Shown in pieces: positions 46,695 through 57,044 of a DNA stretch of 64,000 nt. Position 1 is the first letter of the stretch. Every line of letters begins with the position of its first letter. The stretch is from Pegoplata infirma (Eukaryota; Arthropoda; Insecta; Diptera; Anthomyiidae), in contig OY992538.1 in NCBI GenBank assembly GCA_963921195.1, positions 230,571,462 through 230,635,461 of the forward strand. The letters run 5' to 3'. The notes beneath the pieces were generated by a model. The model saw nothing but the letters and a program-made list of their open reading frames with translations, was not told the origin of the DNA and did not search any database. The position numbers and the translations under genes are program-made.

Positions 46695-47857
46695 ACACTC
46701 AAAAAAAAAGTGAACTAAAATCTGGGAAAATTAACTCAATTTTGAGAAAAAGAGGGAATGATTTGGCTCCAAAGATTTTTTTTCTTGGTTTTAGTTCATA
46801 ATTTTCCCAAAAATAAGGAAAACAAAGTCATTTAATTTTAAGCCAATTTTAACTAGAAAATGGGAAAAATTTTAGTTCATAATTTTCCCAAAAATAAGGA
46901 AAACAAAGTCATTTAATTTTAAGCCAATTTTAACTAGAAAATGGGAAAAATTATACTTCATATTTTAGAAATAGATTGGGTCTAGACCCTGGACCCATGG
47001 GTTCGGACCCCATTTAACTCGAGACCCCGTTGGGTCCTTTAAGGGTCCCCATAGATTTTGAACCAAAACTTGTGTCTGTTTCGCTCTAAATTGCTTAGTT
47101 TTTAAGATACGGCAATAAGGGGTCTGATAGGGTCTTGAGAATCTTAAAAACTGGATATCTCAAAAACTATTAATCGGAGGGCTTTCGGGTATTTTGCGGA
47201 AGTGTTCTACGAGTCAAGAGCTACAAAAATGCCTTTGGACCTTTTCTCGTGTTGGCAGTATTTACCGAAGTATGGGCAAATATAAAATATCGGGAATTTC
47301 AAATGTTAGATCTAAAATTAGGGTCTTGAGACCCCGACAGATATGCAGAGCTAGGCTATTCCATATTTTTCTTTGTAGTCTTTCTTTTGAAAATTTCGTC
47401 CGTTTCGCTCTATCTCGCTTAGTTTTCGAGATATCGCCAATTTGAATTTTTAACTAAATTCTAAGAAGTTATTTACTAAATTCTCAGAAGTCATTAACTA
47501 AATTCTAAGAAGTACACTTGCTCAATTCAAAGAAGAGAAATACGATGATGTTTTTTTTAGTAAATTTTAACTAAACTTGAACTAAATTGTTTTTTAAGAA
47601 ATATGTCTTAAAAATAAAGATACGATTCTTAGATTTGTGGAAAATTTCTTTGGCAGTAAGAATTTTTTTCCTAATATTTAAAAAATCCATTCAAAGAAAA
47701 CTATGAACTAATTACAAGTAAATGAACTAAAATTTTTTCCTCATAGTTAAGAAAATTTCTCATTTTTAAGTTAAATTTAACTAAATTTTAGGAAAATTCA
47801 TGATAAATTTTCAAAGACATTTTTTCCTTAAATTTAGTTATGTCTTTTTTTTCAGTG
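46695..47857. mobile_element. CACTCAAAA-type MITE in the left arm
   Basis: Starts ACACTCAAAAAAAAAGTG and ends TTTTTTTTCAGTG. The uninterrupted right arm shows the target as TTAATCAG. CA stands on both sides, a likely mutated TA. Interior has GGACCC-rich words and TTTCGCTCTA..CTTAGTTTT phrases shared with 16340-16740 and 48365-48840. The frame at 47194-47445 lies here. Confidence 0.75.
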
Positions 47858-48217
47858 CAGCTTCTACCGGTCCAATGGTGCGTCCGAGAGGGGTCATTAG
47901 TGAGACCGACCCCCATTTTTTTTTACCCTACAACATTTTTTAAAACATACCTGCGCCCTATCTCCACTCCCTAAGTAGGCTCCCATACGAATAACAGTTG
48001 GAGCAAATTTTATAAAAATGTAATTTTGAATGGAAGCCTACTTAGGGAGTGGAGATAGGGCGCAGGTATGTTTTAAAAAAATGTTGTAGGGTAAAAATAA
48101 ATGGGAGTCAGTCTCACTAATGACCTCTCTCGGACGCACCATTGGACCGGTAGAGGCTGATTAAATAAAACAAATTTAAAAAAAAATAAATTGTATGGGG
48201 ACCACCTTAACAATTAC

Positions 48218-49098
48218 ACTAAAAAAAAAACTGTAATGTTAGCAAAAAAAGCTTGTAAACCTACAAGAAAATTTGCTGATTTTGAAAACACAATTTTTTT
48301 GCTAAAGTTAGCAAAAATGTTTTGCCAATAATTAGTTAACTGATTTTTTTTTTGAACTTAGTTCATACACATTTGAGAACCCCATTGGGTTCGGACCCAA
48401 TAGGTCCAGACCCCGATGGGCCTAGACCCAGTTGGGTTCCTTAAAAATCGTCATAGTTTTTGATCCAAAATTTGTGTCCGTTTCGCTCTACCTTGCTTAG
48501 TTTTAAAGATACGTGATTTTAGGGGATCACTGGGGTCTTGAGAATTAAAAAACTCGATAACTTCAAAAATATTACTCGGAGAGCTTTTTGTTATTTTGCG
48601 GTCTTGTTCTGCGTGTTGAGAGCAACAAAAATTCTTTTGGCTTTTTGTTGTGTCGGCCATATTTACCGAGATATGAGCATTTTAAAATTTTCGGGAATGC
48701 TAACTTTTTTGAATCCAAAGTTAGATCCCATTAGGGTCCACACATGTAAAGAGGACCCGCGAAAGTATGGAAATTCTAAGAACCAAAAATGCCCTCCATT
48801 TTGCTCTATCTGGCTTAGTTTCTGAGATAGCGCCATTTTAAGTTTTCAGAAAATAAAAAAAATTTACCATTTATTTTTGCTAATGTTAGCAAAAAATCTT
48901 GAAAAATGTTGTCAACTCAATTTCAAATTTAGCAAAAGAAATTAGTTCAAAGTTTGTTTAAAATTGCTAATGTGCTAAATGAAGTTTACAAGAATTTTTT
49001 GCTAACAAGCTAATCTCAACTAAAAATTTGCTAAAAGTTAGCTAACTAGCATTAGCAAAAAAAAATTAGTAAATCTACTAACGTATTTTTTTTGAGTG
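48218..49098. mobile_element. CACTAAAAA-ended MITE with TA duplication in the right arm
   Basis: Starts CACTAAAAAAAAAACTGTAA and ends TTTTTTTTGAGTG, flanked by TA. The left arm gives the empty site (TTAACTATTAAGG complement). It is the full-length sister of the truncated copy at 16072. Frames 48451-48660 and 48538-48825 are arm readings. Confidence 0.85.
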
Positions 49099-49806
49099 TA
49101 GAGATAGAGGGTAGGTGTGTTCAGAGAAAATGTTTGGACTAAAAAAATATTGTGGGTCGGTCATACATTTTGTTGCTCTAAGGGCACTATTAGGGCAGTT
49201 AGAGCGGTTGGAGCAAATTTTTAAAAAAAATTTCGTTTTGTGTTTGAGCGCCCTTAGAAATTGGAGATAGTGTATTAGTTTGTTCCAAATAAATGTTAAG
49301 ACGCAAAAATTAATGGGGGGTCAATCTTATAAATGACCCCTCTATGACGCACCATTGGAGCAGTAGAAATGATTTTAAGATTGGAAAATTACAATAATTT
49401 TTTTTTTTAAAATTAAAAAAATAGTAACAGTCGTTATCCCACGATCGTCCTGGGCAAAAAATTTGTAGAATCGATAGAAGTTTTACACGAAGAAATTTCA
49501 AAAAAATGCATACTAGAGCGCTTTTAAGAATTTTTGTGGAAAAAACAAAAAACAAAAAACAAAAATTTTGAAAAAAAAAATTTGAAATTTGGACCATTAT
49601 TGAAGAAGTTATGAGTAAAAGAAGTTTGAGTAAAGGAACAAACTACTAATTTTTTAAAAATCGATATCTTTAGAACGGGTCATCAAAAAAATCTAAAAAT
49701 TTACCACGAAGGAGCTTTCGAAGGATACTAAAAACTGTTAACAAATTGGGAAAATCTAAAAAAATCTTTTTTTGTTCAAAGTGTCCGATTTGACATGGAA
49801 TGCCCC

Positions 49807-49885
49807 ATATACTTCCAGACCGATAATTCAATGAGTTACAAACGGAATGACAAACTTATATATACCCTGCACTACTAATTGTAAG
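49807..49885 (-). mobile_element. DINE-like type A remnant flanking the palindrome
   Basis: GTTACAAACGGAATGACAAA and TTATATATACCCTGCA match the 5' end of type A elements on the minus strand. The palindromic element entered its ATATAT. Confidence 0.6.
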
Positions 49886-50129
49886 TATGGGTATGCAAAT
49901 TATGATATGGTGTACCCAACAGTAAAACCCGTGATCTCATAACAGAACCTTGAACACTTGGGCTGTCAATATTTATGCTACTGCATTCAATACACTGACA
50001 TTTAAAAAGTTTTTTAACAAATGGTTTAATTTACTTACTCTTAGATATTTGCTGCACATATTATTGAAAAATTTACTTACCTAAAAAAAAAAAGAGAAAA
50101 AAAAATTAATAAAATTATTTTATTCATAA

Positions 50130-50260
50130 AGTCTCAGATTCTGAGATATTTTTCGTTTAGAAAAATGACAAGATTTGGAGTCATATTTTGTTAAGAAAAA
50201 GTCTTAGATTCTGAGATATTTTTTGTATAGAAAAAGCCCCAGATTCTGAAACATTTTAAC
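50130..50260. repeat. TCTGAGATATTTTT minisatellite, short array
   Basis: Three units of the AGTCTCAGATTCTGAGATAT type, related to 42270-42545 in reverse orientation. Confidence 0.55.
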
Positions 50261-50318
50261 ATGATAATGTTTTTAGGCTAGTGTCTAATTTTAAAAAAGT
50301 TGCAGGACGCCACCTCAG

Positions 50319-51933
50319 CAGTGTTGCCAATTTAGCCATTTTCCGGCTAGATTTAGCTCCTTTTGAACTCGTTTAGCCGGAGAAAAAGGCATTTAGCTCT
50401 TAGCCGTTTTTTTAGCCATTTTCGAAAATATTTTAGCAGTTTTTTAGCCATTTTTGAGTTTTCGGTTAAAAAGTAATTTTTAGTGTGTTTTTTATACTAA
50501 AATAGAGAATTAATTGGGTTTTAAGTTTATACAGATCGATCACAGACTCTAATACTATTTGTTATAAAGGTTTAAGTTGACAAATGTAGGAGAAAATTTA
50601 ATTTCTAAAAATTATAGACATTTCTGGTATTCCCAAACCGGTTGCAAACACTTTTGTTTGTGTTTTCATCAGAAGGATTTTAAATGTTGGTTTGTTTTGT
50701 TAGTAGGTAATTGTTTTTCATATATTTGAGTTTTTATTAACACTAGTCTGGAATAAAATCACGTATATTCATACTCATATTCATACCATAAACATTATAC
50801 AAAATTTCAGACGATCTAGCAATGCCCGTTTCTCTGTTTTTTAAAATATGCTAACGTCCAAAACTTAACTTGAAGGCTGATTGCTGAATCTTGGCATATA
50901 TATTTTTGGAATTCTTCTGGTCAGGTTTCAGCGAAAAGAGTCCCAAGGGTAAAAAGTTTCCCCTCGAATTCACGTGTTGCAAAGTTTTTTTAAGCCAAAA
51001 TAACTAAAAAAAATTTTTTACTTAAATACATTTTTTGTAGTCAAAATTTTTATACCCTCCACTTAGTGATAGAGGGTATATATAAGTTTGTCATTCCGTT
51101 TGTAACTCATCGAAATATCGATCTGGGACCCCATAAAGTATATATATTCATGATGCCCGATCGATTTTAAGACATTCTAGCGATGTCCGTCTGTCTGTCT
51201 GTGGAAAATGCTGTCGCGGACAAAAAATTGCACAGAGATGACTGAAACTTAACATATTTATTGGAAGTTCTCCCGAGAAGTTTGGTATTGCATTTGAGCG
51301 ATATCGGTTCAGCGGTTCAAAAGTTATGAACGAAAATGTAAGCACACCTCAAAAATTTCAGTACATTCAACATAACCTAAATATACAAAATGCTTAATTC
51401 GTCTTCTGGTTGGCATATGTGAACATAATTGAACACCAAATGGTATTTAAACAAGTACGAACATATTTTTTGACAAAAAAAGAAAAAAATCGCGGATTTT
51501 TTTACCAAAATTTTTTTTCGCGGAAAATTTTTTTTCAAAAAATTTTTTTTTTCAAAAGTAATTTCCTTTTAAATAAAGTTGTTTGCAATAATCTTTTTGA
51601 AATTGTGGAGGGTATCACTACATTCGGCAAGGCCGAATTTTACTTTTTTACTTGTTATATATATTTTTATAAAAAAATTTAATATAAATATTTAAATCAT
51701 TAAAAAGTGTTCTGAACACTCTTCATTTTACCTAAAATATGCCAAAACAGTAACAAAAGATCTCCTGATTTTAATATATGTATCAAAAACGGTACAAAAT
51801 ATGAATTTACCTTAGTTTTTCTTAAAAAGTAAAATATATATTTTAGCCGTTTTTTAGCCATTTTTTAGCCGTTTTTTAGCCGTTTTTTCAAAAGGATTTA
51901 GCCGTTTTTGATAACCAAGTTCTGGCAACACTG
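50319..51933. mobile_element. hAT non-autonomous element with perfect 8-bp duplication
   Basis: Ends CAGTGTTGCCAATTTAGCC and TTCTGGCAACACTG are classic hAT termini, flanked by CACCTCAG on both sides (50311-50318, 51934-51941). Subterminal DNA consists of repeated TTTAGCCGTTTTT and TTTTTAGCCATTTT words. It contains an inverted AGAGCCC-type repeat (50560-50745) and a DINE-like element (51047-51656). No transposase. Confidence 0.92.
51047..51656 (+). mobile_element. DINE-1-like type A inside the hAT element
   Basis: TATACCCTCCACTTAGTGAT start, CATTCCGTTTGTAACTCA, short GTCCGTCTGTCTGTCTGT tract at 51186, body with TTCAGCGGTTCAAAAG, and 3' hairpin ATTCGGCAAGGCCGAAT with TACTTGTTAT. About 610 bp. 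It provides the uninterrupted reference for the split copy at 15439-17208. Frames 51148-51345 and 51410-51682 are incidental. Confidence 0.85.
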
Positions 51934-52644
51934 CACCTCAGTTTGACTATGAGCTAACAATTAACGAAAAAGAAAACAAGAATTACTATTTTCATTTTCT
52001 TAAAACCAAAAATTTTAATAACTTGGGTTTGTAACTTAGATAATAATTCACCTCGTGGTGAATAAAACCGTTTTTCACCAGCTGGCGAATAAAAATTATC
52101 ATAATTATTTTTCAGCAAAAAAAAAAAAATTTTATCAAATTTTTTTTTCATAATTTTTTTTCCATCAAATTTTTTTTTTGCCATCAAATTTTTTTTTTTT
52201 ATCATTTTTTTTTTTCATCCAAAAATTTTGGGTTCATTAATTTTTTTTTAACATAATTTCGTTTTTCGTGAAAAAAAAAATATTTTTTTTACCAAAACTA
52301 CGTTTTCACCAAGTCTAAGCTTTTCGCATAAAAATTTTCCATTTGTTTATCAAATGTACATAAAACAAGTGAGAGTGGTATATTCTTTGGTGCCGAATCT
52401 TTTATACTCTCCAAGAAGTAAAAACACTTTTTTGCACTTATTTTTGCACGCACTTACGAAATGTACAGTTCTTTTGGTTTTTTAATGGGGTCCTCGACTG
52501 ATATTTCAATTAGTTGTGCATGGAATAACAAAGTAATATAACATTATTTTTTCTAAAAAAAACTTTGCTTTGGCAAGTACACCCAAATCTTCCGCAAAAC
52601 ATTATCATGATTTAATGTTTGGGGCAAGAGTACAAAATTCGCTG

Positions 52645-53203
52645 GCATTTTTATTTTTTTGGGGGGGGGGGGGTCGGTAGTGATAATTAGGGGGCACACT
52701 TCCTCTCGAATAAGTGTTAAAAAAATTAATTCTTATGCTTTTTGCACTAAAGATATAAAAGTTTATCATTATTTAAAAAAAAAAAAAATATTCCACGCCC
52801 ATAAAAGGAGGGCGGACCGAAAAACTATATTTTCTAATTCTGTGGTTCCAAATGCAGAACTTTGAACTTCTTGTAGCATAAAAATTTTGGATTTGTTAAA
52901 CAAAAACACAAAAAATCATATAAAAATATGGTATTTTTCAAAGGTTGGTTTAGTTCTTCAAGGGGAAACTTTTTCCCCCTGAAGAACTTCCCAAATGTCG
53001 GGAGTGTAGCTCTTTTATTTTGGACTGCATCGTGTTAACTACAGACGGACAGACGGACGGGCGGACATCGCTAGAATGTCTTAGAATCGATCACTGATGA
53101 CAAATATATATACTTTATGGGGTCCTAGACCGATATTTTGATGCGTTACACACGCAATTACAAATTGAGTATACCCCCATACTGTAGTTGGAGGGTATAA
53201 AAA
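52645..53203 (-). mobile_element. DINE-1-like type B
   Basis: Minus strand, without its 3' hairpin: from a G-run (TTTTTGGGGGGGG) through TCTCGAATAAGTGTTAAAAA, TTTTGCACTAAAGATATAAA, a short GACGGACAGACGGACGG tract at 53042, to the closing GTAGTTGGAGGGTATAAA. It abuts the short copy at 52363-52545. Confidence 0.75.
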
Positions 53204-54363
53204 TTGATTGATTTATTAGGATAAAAAAAAAATTGGACAAACTTTGAAATATTTTCTAAGTCCCGGAAAAAAATTGTTTTCGGGTTTCTTTGCGTTTTGG
53301 AATAAAAAATTTATTAAAAATGCTTTTAGGAAAAATTTTAGAAAGTCCCGAAAAAAAGTGGTGTATTGAACCGAAACGGGTTGTGTTCCAAAGGGATAGG
53401 CCCAGTGACATTTCACTTGTGATGTATCCGGAGTTTAAGAAACTTCCTCATGAAAGAAACAAGTGTTTTTATATAATAGGTGTCAAGTTTTTAATATGTA
53501 GGTCATTGTGTCTAACAATAAGTGACATATCACGAGAACTATCAAGGACCGGTCACCACTTATTCTGCAGGGAAATAAAAAATATTCCAATTGTTATGAA
53601 AATTAATAAATTTTCATGAAAAAAATCATACTTTGAACGAGTTTAAGTAGAAAAATATTGGCAAAGCGCTTTCAAAGCACTTTTTCGAATTCATACACCT
53701 TCTACACATAAAATAAAGTGCTTTGCCGAAACTTTTTCTTTGGAACGGTTGGCAGTTTCTGCCTTGGTGGTGTTACATTCACAATAAACTTAAAATGTAT
53801 AAAAACTGAATTTCTGCATTTTAACTCAAATGCATGTAACTTTTACAATTTTCAACGGATTTTCTTAAACATCCTCATAATTACTTTGTAATGAAACAGA
53901 ATTGAACTGTAAAGAGAGAAAATAATTTTATAAATTTCTTTTCTTTCTAAAATTAACAATTGATTTTACATTGTAATCCCAATTTGTGACCGTCACATCC
54001 AGTCTTACTATTAATTAAACCGTGAGTCATAGTTTAAAGAAGTAAGCAAAATTGCATTTTTCTAAACAAGTTTTATTTTCAAACAAAAAAAAAATTACTA
54101 AATCTTTAATATTATTAAAAAAATTATTATCATTTATTAAAATTATTTTTTTTCTTCATGCTAACTTAAGTTTAACTCTTACTCAAGGCCAATTTATTGT
54201 TGAAATAAACACCTTTAAATTGCTTTAATCTTTAAATAAAATTCAACAAATAACAGCAACAAATTATATATTCACAATAAATCTTCTTAACATTATATCC
54301 CATTGAACGTAAATATAGCTTGAAGTCATAAATAAACTATTAAATTAATGTTATAAATTGCAT
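53204..54363. other. AT-rich DNA, no supported gene
   Basis: A 109-codon frame at 53290-53619 (+) contains FQRDRPSDISLVMYPEFKK and has less biased composition than most, but no motif, splice signal or paralogue supports it. The rest is AT-rich without recognised ends. Confidence 0.35.
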
Positions 54364-54364
54364 G

Positions 54365-54997
54365 CACTGAGAGAAATATAGATTAATACGCCTTTAAAGA
54401 TTTGTCAAGAAATTCTTGGTAAGATTAACAGGTTTTGGGAGGTCAAGCGGAAGCTCCCGACATCTGATGATAGCTGCTTTATCAGTTTTTTGACTGCCAT
54501 AATTCTTTTTTAGATTTTTTAATGTTTCAAACTAATAATAATCTAATAATAATAATATTTATCGAATGATCAGTTTATTTATTTTTCAAAGTTAATTACA
54601 AATCATTTTTAATAATTTAACCGTAGCCGAGAACTGGTTACAATGATGGTCGTCTCGTTGTAGCGAAATCGACCAAGGGCTTTGGTGGGAATCGAACCCA
54701 CAACCCCCTGTTTCATAGGCTAGCACGCTATTAACTAACTAGTTTCAAACTATTTCTTAGAAATATTTAATATGGATTAAATCCGCACTAAATTTGTTTT
54801 TTTTTTTAATTTAGTGACATTTTAATTTATTTATTTTATTATTACAAATTTAAAAGATTTTATGTAATTTCCTTGTTATGAACCCGATTCATCAAATATA
54901 TGAAAATGTTCATAAATGAAAAAATTTCGTTAATAAGTAAAATATTATATCAATTGCCTCAGTTTTATAAAACTTTCAGAAAATTTCTTTGTGTGTA
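54365..54997. mobile_element. Possible MITE with imperfect ends and a tRNA-like core
   Basis: CACTGAGAGAAATAT at the left and AAATTTCTTTGTGTG at the right are imperfect inverted repeats. No clear target duplication. The centre holds a tRNA-like segment (54610-54735). Boundaries are tentative. Confidence 0.4.
54610..54745 (-). other. tRNA-derived SINE-like segment
   Basis: Minus strand: TAGTTAATAGCGTGCTAG (A-box-like), then GTGGGTTCGATTCCCAC, a perfect B box within a 5-bp T stem and 7-nt loop. Downstream it continues AAAGCCCTTGGTCGATTTCG, non-tRNA, as SINEs do. The D arm and acceptor stem are degraded. Confidence 0.65.
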
Positions 54998-55293
54998 TCT
55001 GATTTTTAATTTTATTTTTTTCATTCTCTTTAGCTATAATAAACATTATTTTTATGAACGTATAATCAATATTTGTTAGACTTTATGCTAAAACTAAGAT
55101 TACAAATCGAGATACAAAGATAAAAATTGAAAATGATGGCGAAATATAATTGGTATGCCTAAGGAGAATTTTGTAAGAATAACAAGATTGTTAAAAGATG
55201 ATAATATAAGTTTTTTTAAGTTAAATTTAAAAAATATTCTTTAAACATTATAAAAAATATTTTTCTTTTTTTTTTTTTTTTGTGCATTTACAG

Positions 55294-55389
55294 AAAAAAT
55301 CGACCAGCTATTGTCGTTTTGTTCATTAAAAATATAATTGATGATTTAACAGAAAGCAAATTTAGTCACAATGGAAAAAGATTATGAAG
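55294..55389 (+). CDS. Putative 5' exon with a start codon
   Basis: A long poly-T tract and TGCATTTACAG acceptor precede the exon; it ends GAAG|GTAAAATT, a good donor. ATG at 55371 (context TCACAATGG) opens MEKDYE and leaves the exon in phase 1 after 19 coding nt. A 2-codon upstream ORF is present (ATGATTTAA, 55341). No matching downstream exon was found before transposons begin at 55799, so a long first intron or a chance match are both possible. Confidence 0.3.
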
Positions 55390-55798
55390 GTAAAATTCAA
55401 TATATTTTTTGTTTTTCATCTGTTTAAGAATTAGGCCCTAAATCAAAAAACAAAATTGTTTAATAAAAATTCAATTACTTGAGTATTTGAATTTTCGCCA
55501 AACACGAAAATTGTAATAATGACTACACAAGTTAATGTTTCAATGACTAAAATAATTGAATTGATTACTTTCGTAATTAGATCAATTACTAGAGTAATTA
55601 ATATCACAATTTTCGTGCTCAGTGAAAATTCAAATACTAAAGTAATAGAATTAAGAAATTGAATTTCGAATCAACATTTTTGTTTTGAGTAAATATTTAA
55701 TAAAAATTAATAAAATGCAAGTTCGTTTAATTTTTATTATAAATAAAACTAATTACACTGTGCTACAGTGAAAAAATTCTTCTGATGTGACATAGTAT

Positions 55799-56275
55799 CC
55801 CAGCAAAAACATGGTAATGAGTTGTGAAAAGTAATCATTACCAAGTACATTATTTATAATGAGTACCCATTACCATTAACATTATTTTAAGCCCAAAAGT
55901 AACTACTTCTCAGTAATATGTTATAAAAGCACCTCTAAGTAATAATATCTTCTTGCACTTGCAGTTTTTAACCTTTACAATTCAATTAAATTAAAAATTA
56001 CTTAAAAGCTTAATAAAAATTACGCAATTTTTAAGTTTTAGTAAAAACAAGTTAAATTTTAAATGTTTTAATTAACTAATTATTTTACTTCTTATTGGTA
56101 ATGGGTTTTTACTCCTTATTTGTAATCCGAGGCAGTAACTACTTATTTATCTCCATACTCTTCACTAGTTATTTTTGTCTCACGCCCTTGTTAAAATAAT
56201 TAGTGTAAGTAACTACTGATTAACATCTGTTTCGGATTACAAAACCCATTACTAGTAATGCCAATTTTTGCTGGG
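55799..56275. mobile_element. CCCAGCAAAA-ended MITE (477 bp)
   Basis: Ends CCCAGCAAAAACATGG and CCAATTTTTGCTGGG. The interior has repeated GGTAATG/CATTACC and TAGTTACTNNT motifs in both orientations. Flanks are TAT and ATA. Confidence 0.8.
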
Positions 56276-56452
56276 ATAGGTTGTTGGTTTTGTTGAGTAG
56301 ATCACAAAAATGCCCATTAAACTTGCCAGACAAACTCAAATTATAGAGTTATTGTCAAAAACGTTTTTTTGGACGTTTTTCACTAAATTTTGCGTAATTC
56401 AGAAACTTTTCAACCGATTTAAAATTTGTTAACTGTTTTGGTATACACATAT

Positions 56453-57044
56453 GAGGCATTCCACACCAAATGTCCCGCTACAGAAAACACGTGTCCCGTT
56501 AATTTCTCTATTGGTTGTATGAATAGCCCTATATGGAACTAAGAAAATTGCGTTTTTTGTTTTTCAATTTTAAAAAAACTGGGCTTAGGAGAAGTGGTCA
56601 AATATTGGAAAAATGGACAAATTTGTGTCGAGTTGCCTTGTTTAAATATTTAACAAATTAAAACGGAGTAGACCACAATCTCAAAAATTTATATTCTTGT
56701 ATGGGCTATCAATTAATTTTTTTTTTTGAAAAATTTCAGAATACGTTCTGAAAGGTTTGCCTATCCGCACAAAAAAATTCAGACATGTGTTTTTCTTTAT
56801 TTCGAAAAAATCGATTTGAATATTAAATTTCATAACAATTTTGCAATTTGCTTGTATTTTCTTGTTTCAACATATCGAATGAGTATTAAATATTTGTATA
56901 AATGTTACTCATACGCTATGTGGTAACAAGCAAATACAAGCTATTTACCAAATTGTTGTGAAATTCAAAATTCAAATGGGATTTCCTCGAAAAAAAACGA
57001 AAAACACAAGTCTTAATTTTATTGTGTGGACAGACAAAAATCTT
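56453..57044. mobile_element. GAGGCATTCC-ended element, left half only
   Basis: GAGGCATTCCACACCAAATG, GGTTGTATGAATAGCCCTAT, GGGCTTAGGAGAAGTGG, then the centre with GAATGAGTATTAAATATTTG and ATACGCTATGTGG. The right arm is replaced by the composite repeat from 57045. Frames 56726-57149 read through it. Confidence 0.7.

Larger units (their letters stand above)
45888..49806. mobile_element. GGGGCATTCC-ended 3.9-kb palindromic element
   Basis: Ends GGGGCATTCCATGTCAAATC and GATTTGACATGGAATGCCCC in an ATATA target. Outer arms 45888-46694 and 49099-49806 are inverted copies (AACTCCTTTGTGGTAAATTT, TTGAGTAAAGGAACAAAC). The inner palindrome 47860-48190 (CTACCGGTCCAATGGTGCGT) completes it. One CACTCAAAA MITE has entered each arm at different points. 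The long frames 45738-46063, 46218-46718 (166 codons) and 49310-49597 are arm translations with no motif. Confidence 0.85.
50263..52650 (-). repeat. Composite repeat, inverted copy 1 (split by a hAT element)
   Basis: On the minus strand the order is: GTACTCTTGCCCC start, short DINE-like type B end (52363-52545), T-rich remnant of the ATTGATGAAAA array, TTCACCAGCTGG and CACGAGGTGAATTATT blocks, TAATTGTTAGCTCATA, then GAGGTGGCGTCCTGCAAC and ACATTATCATGTTAAA. The GAGGTG block is interrupted by the hAT element at 50319-51933. The inverted partner lies at 57045-58795. Confidence 0.8.

Noticed and set aside
46218..46718. 166-aa plus-strand frame, the longest in the window
   Set aside because: Lies in an arm of the 3.9-kb palindrome, has F/K/N bias, no domain, and the inverted arm does not preserve the frame.
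53290..53619. 109-aa plus-strand frame
   Set aside because: Composition is less biased than most, but nothing in it could be tied to a family, and the surrounding DNA gives no gene structure.
8327..54745. Functional tRNA genes
   Set aside because: Only A/B boxes and partial T arms are present; acceptor stems and anticodon arms do not close, so these are tRNA-derived remnants.
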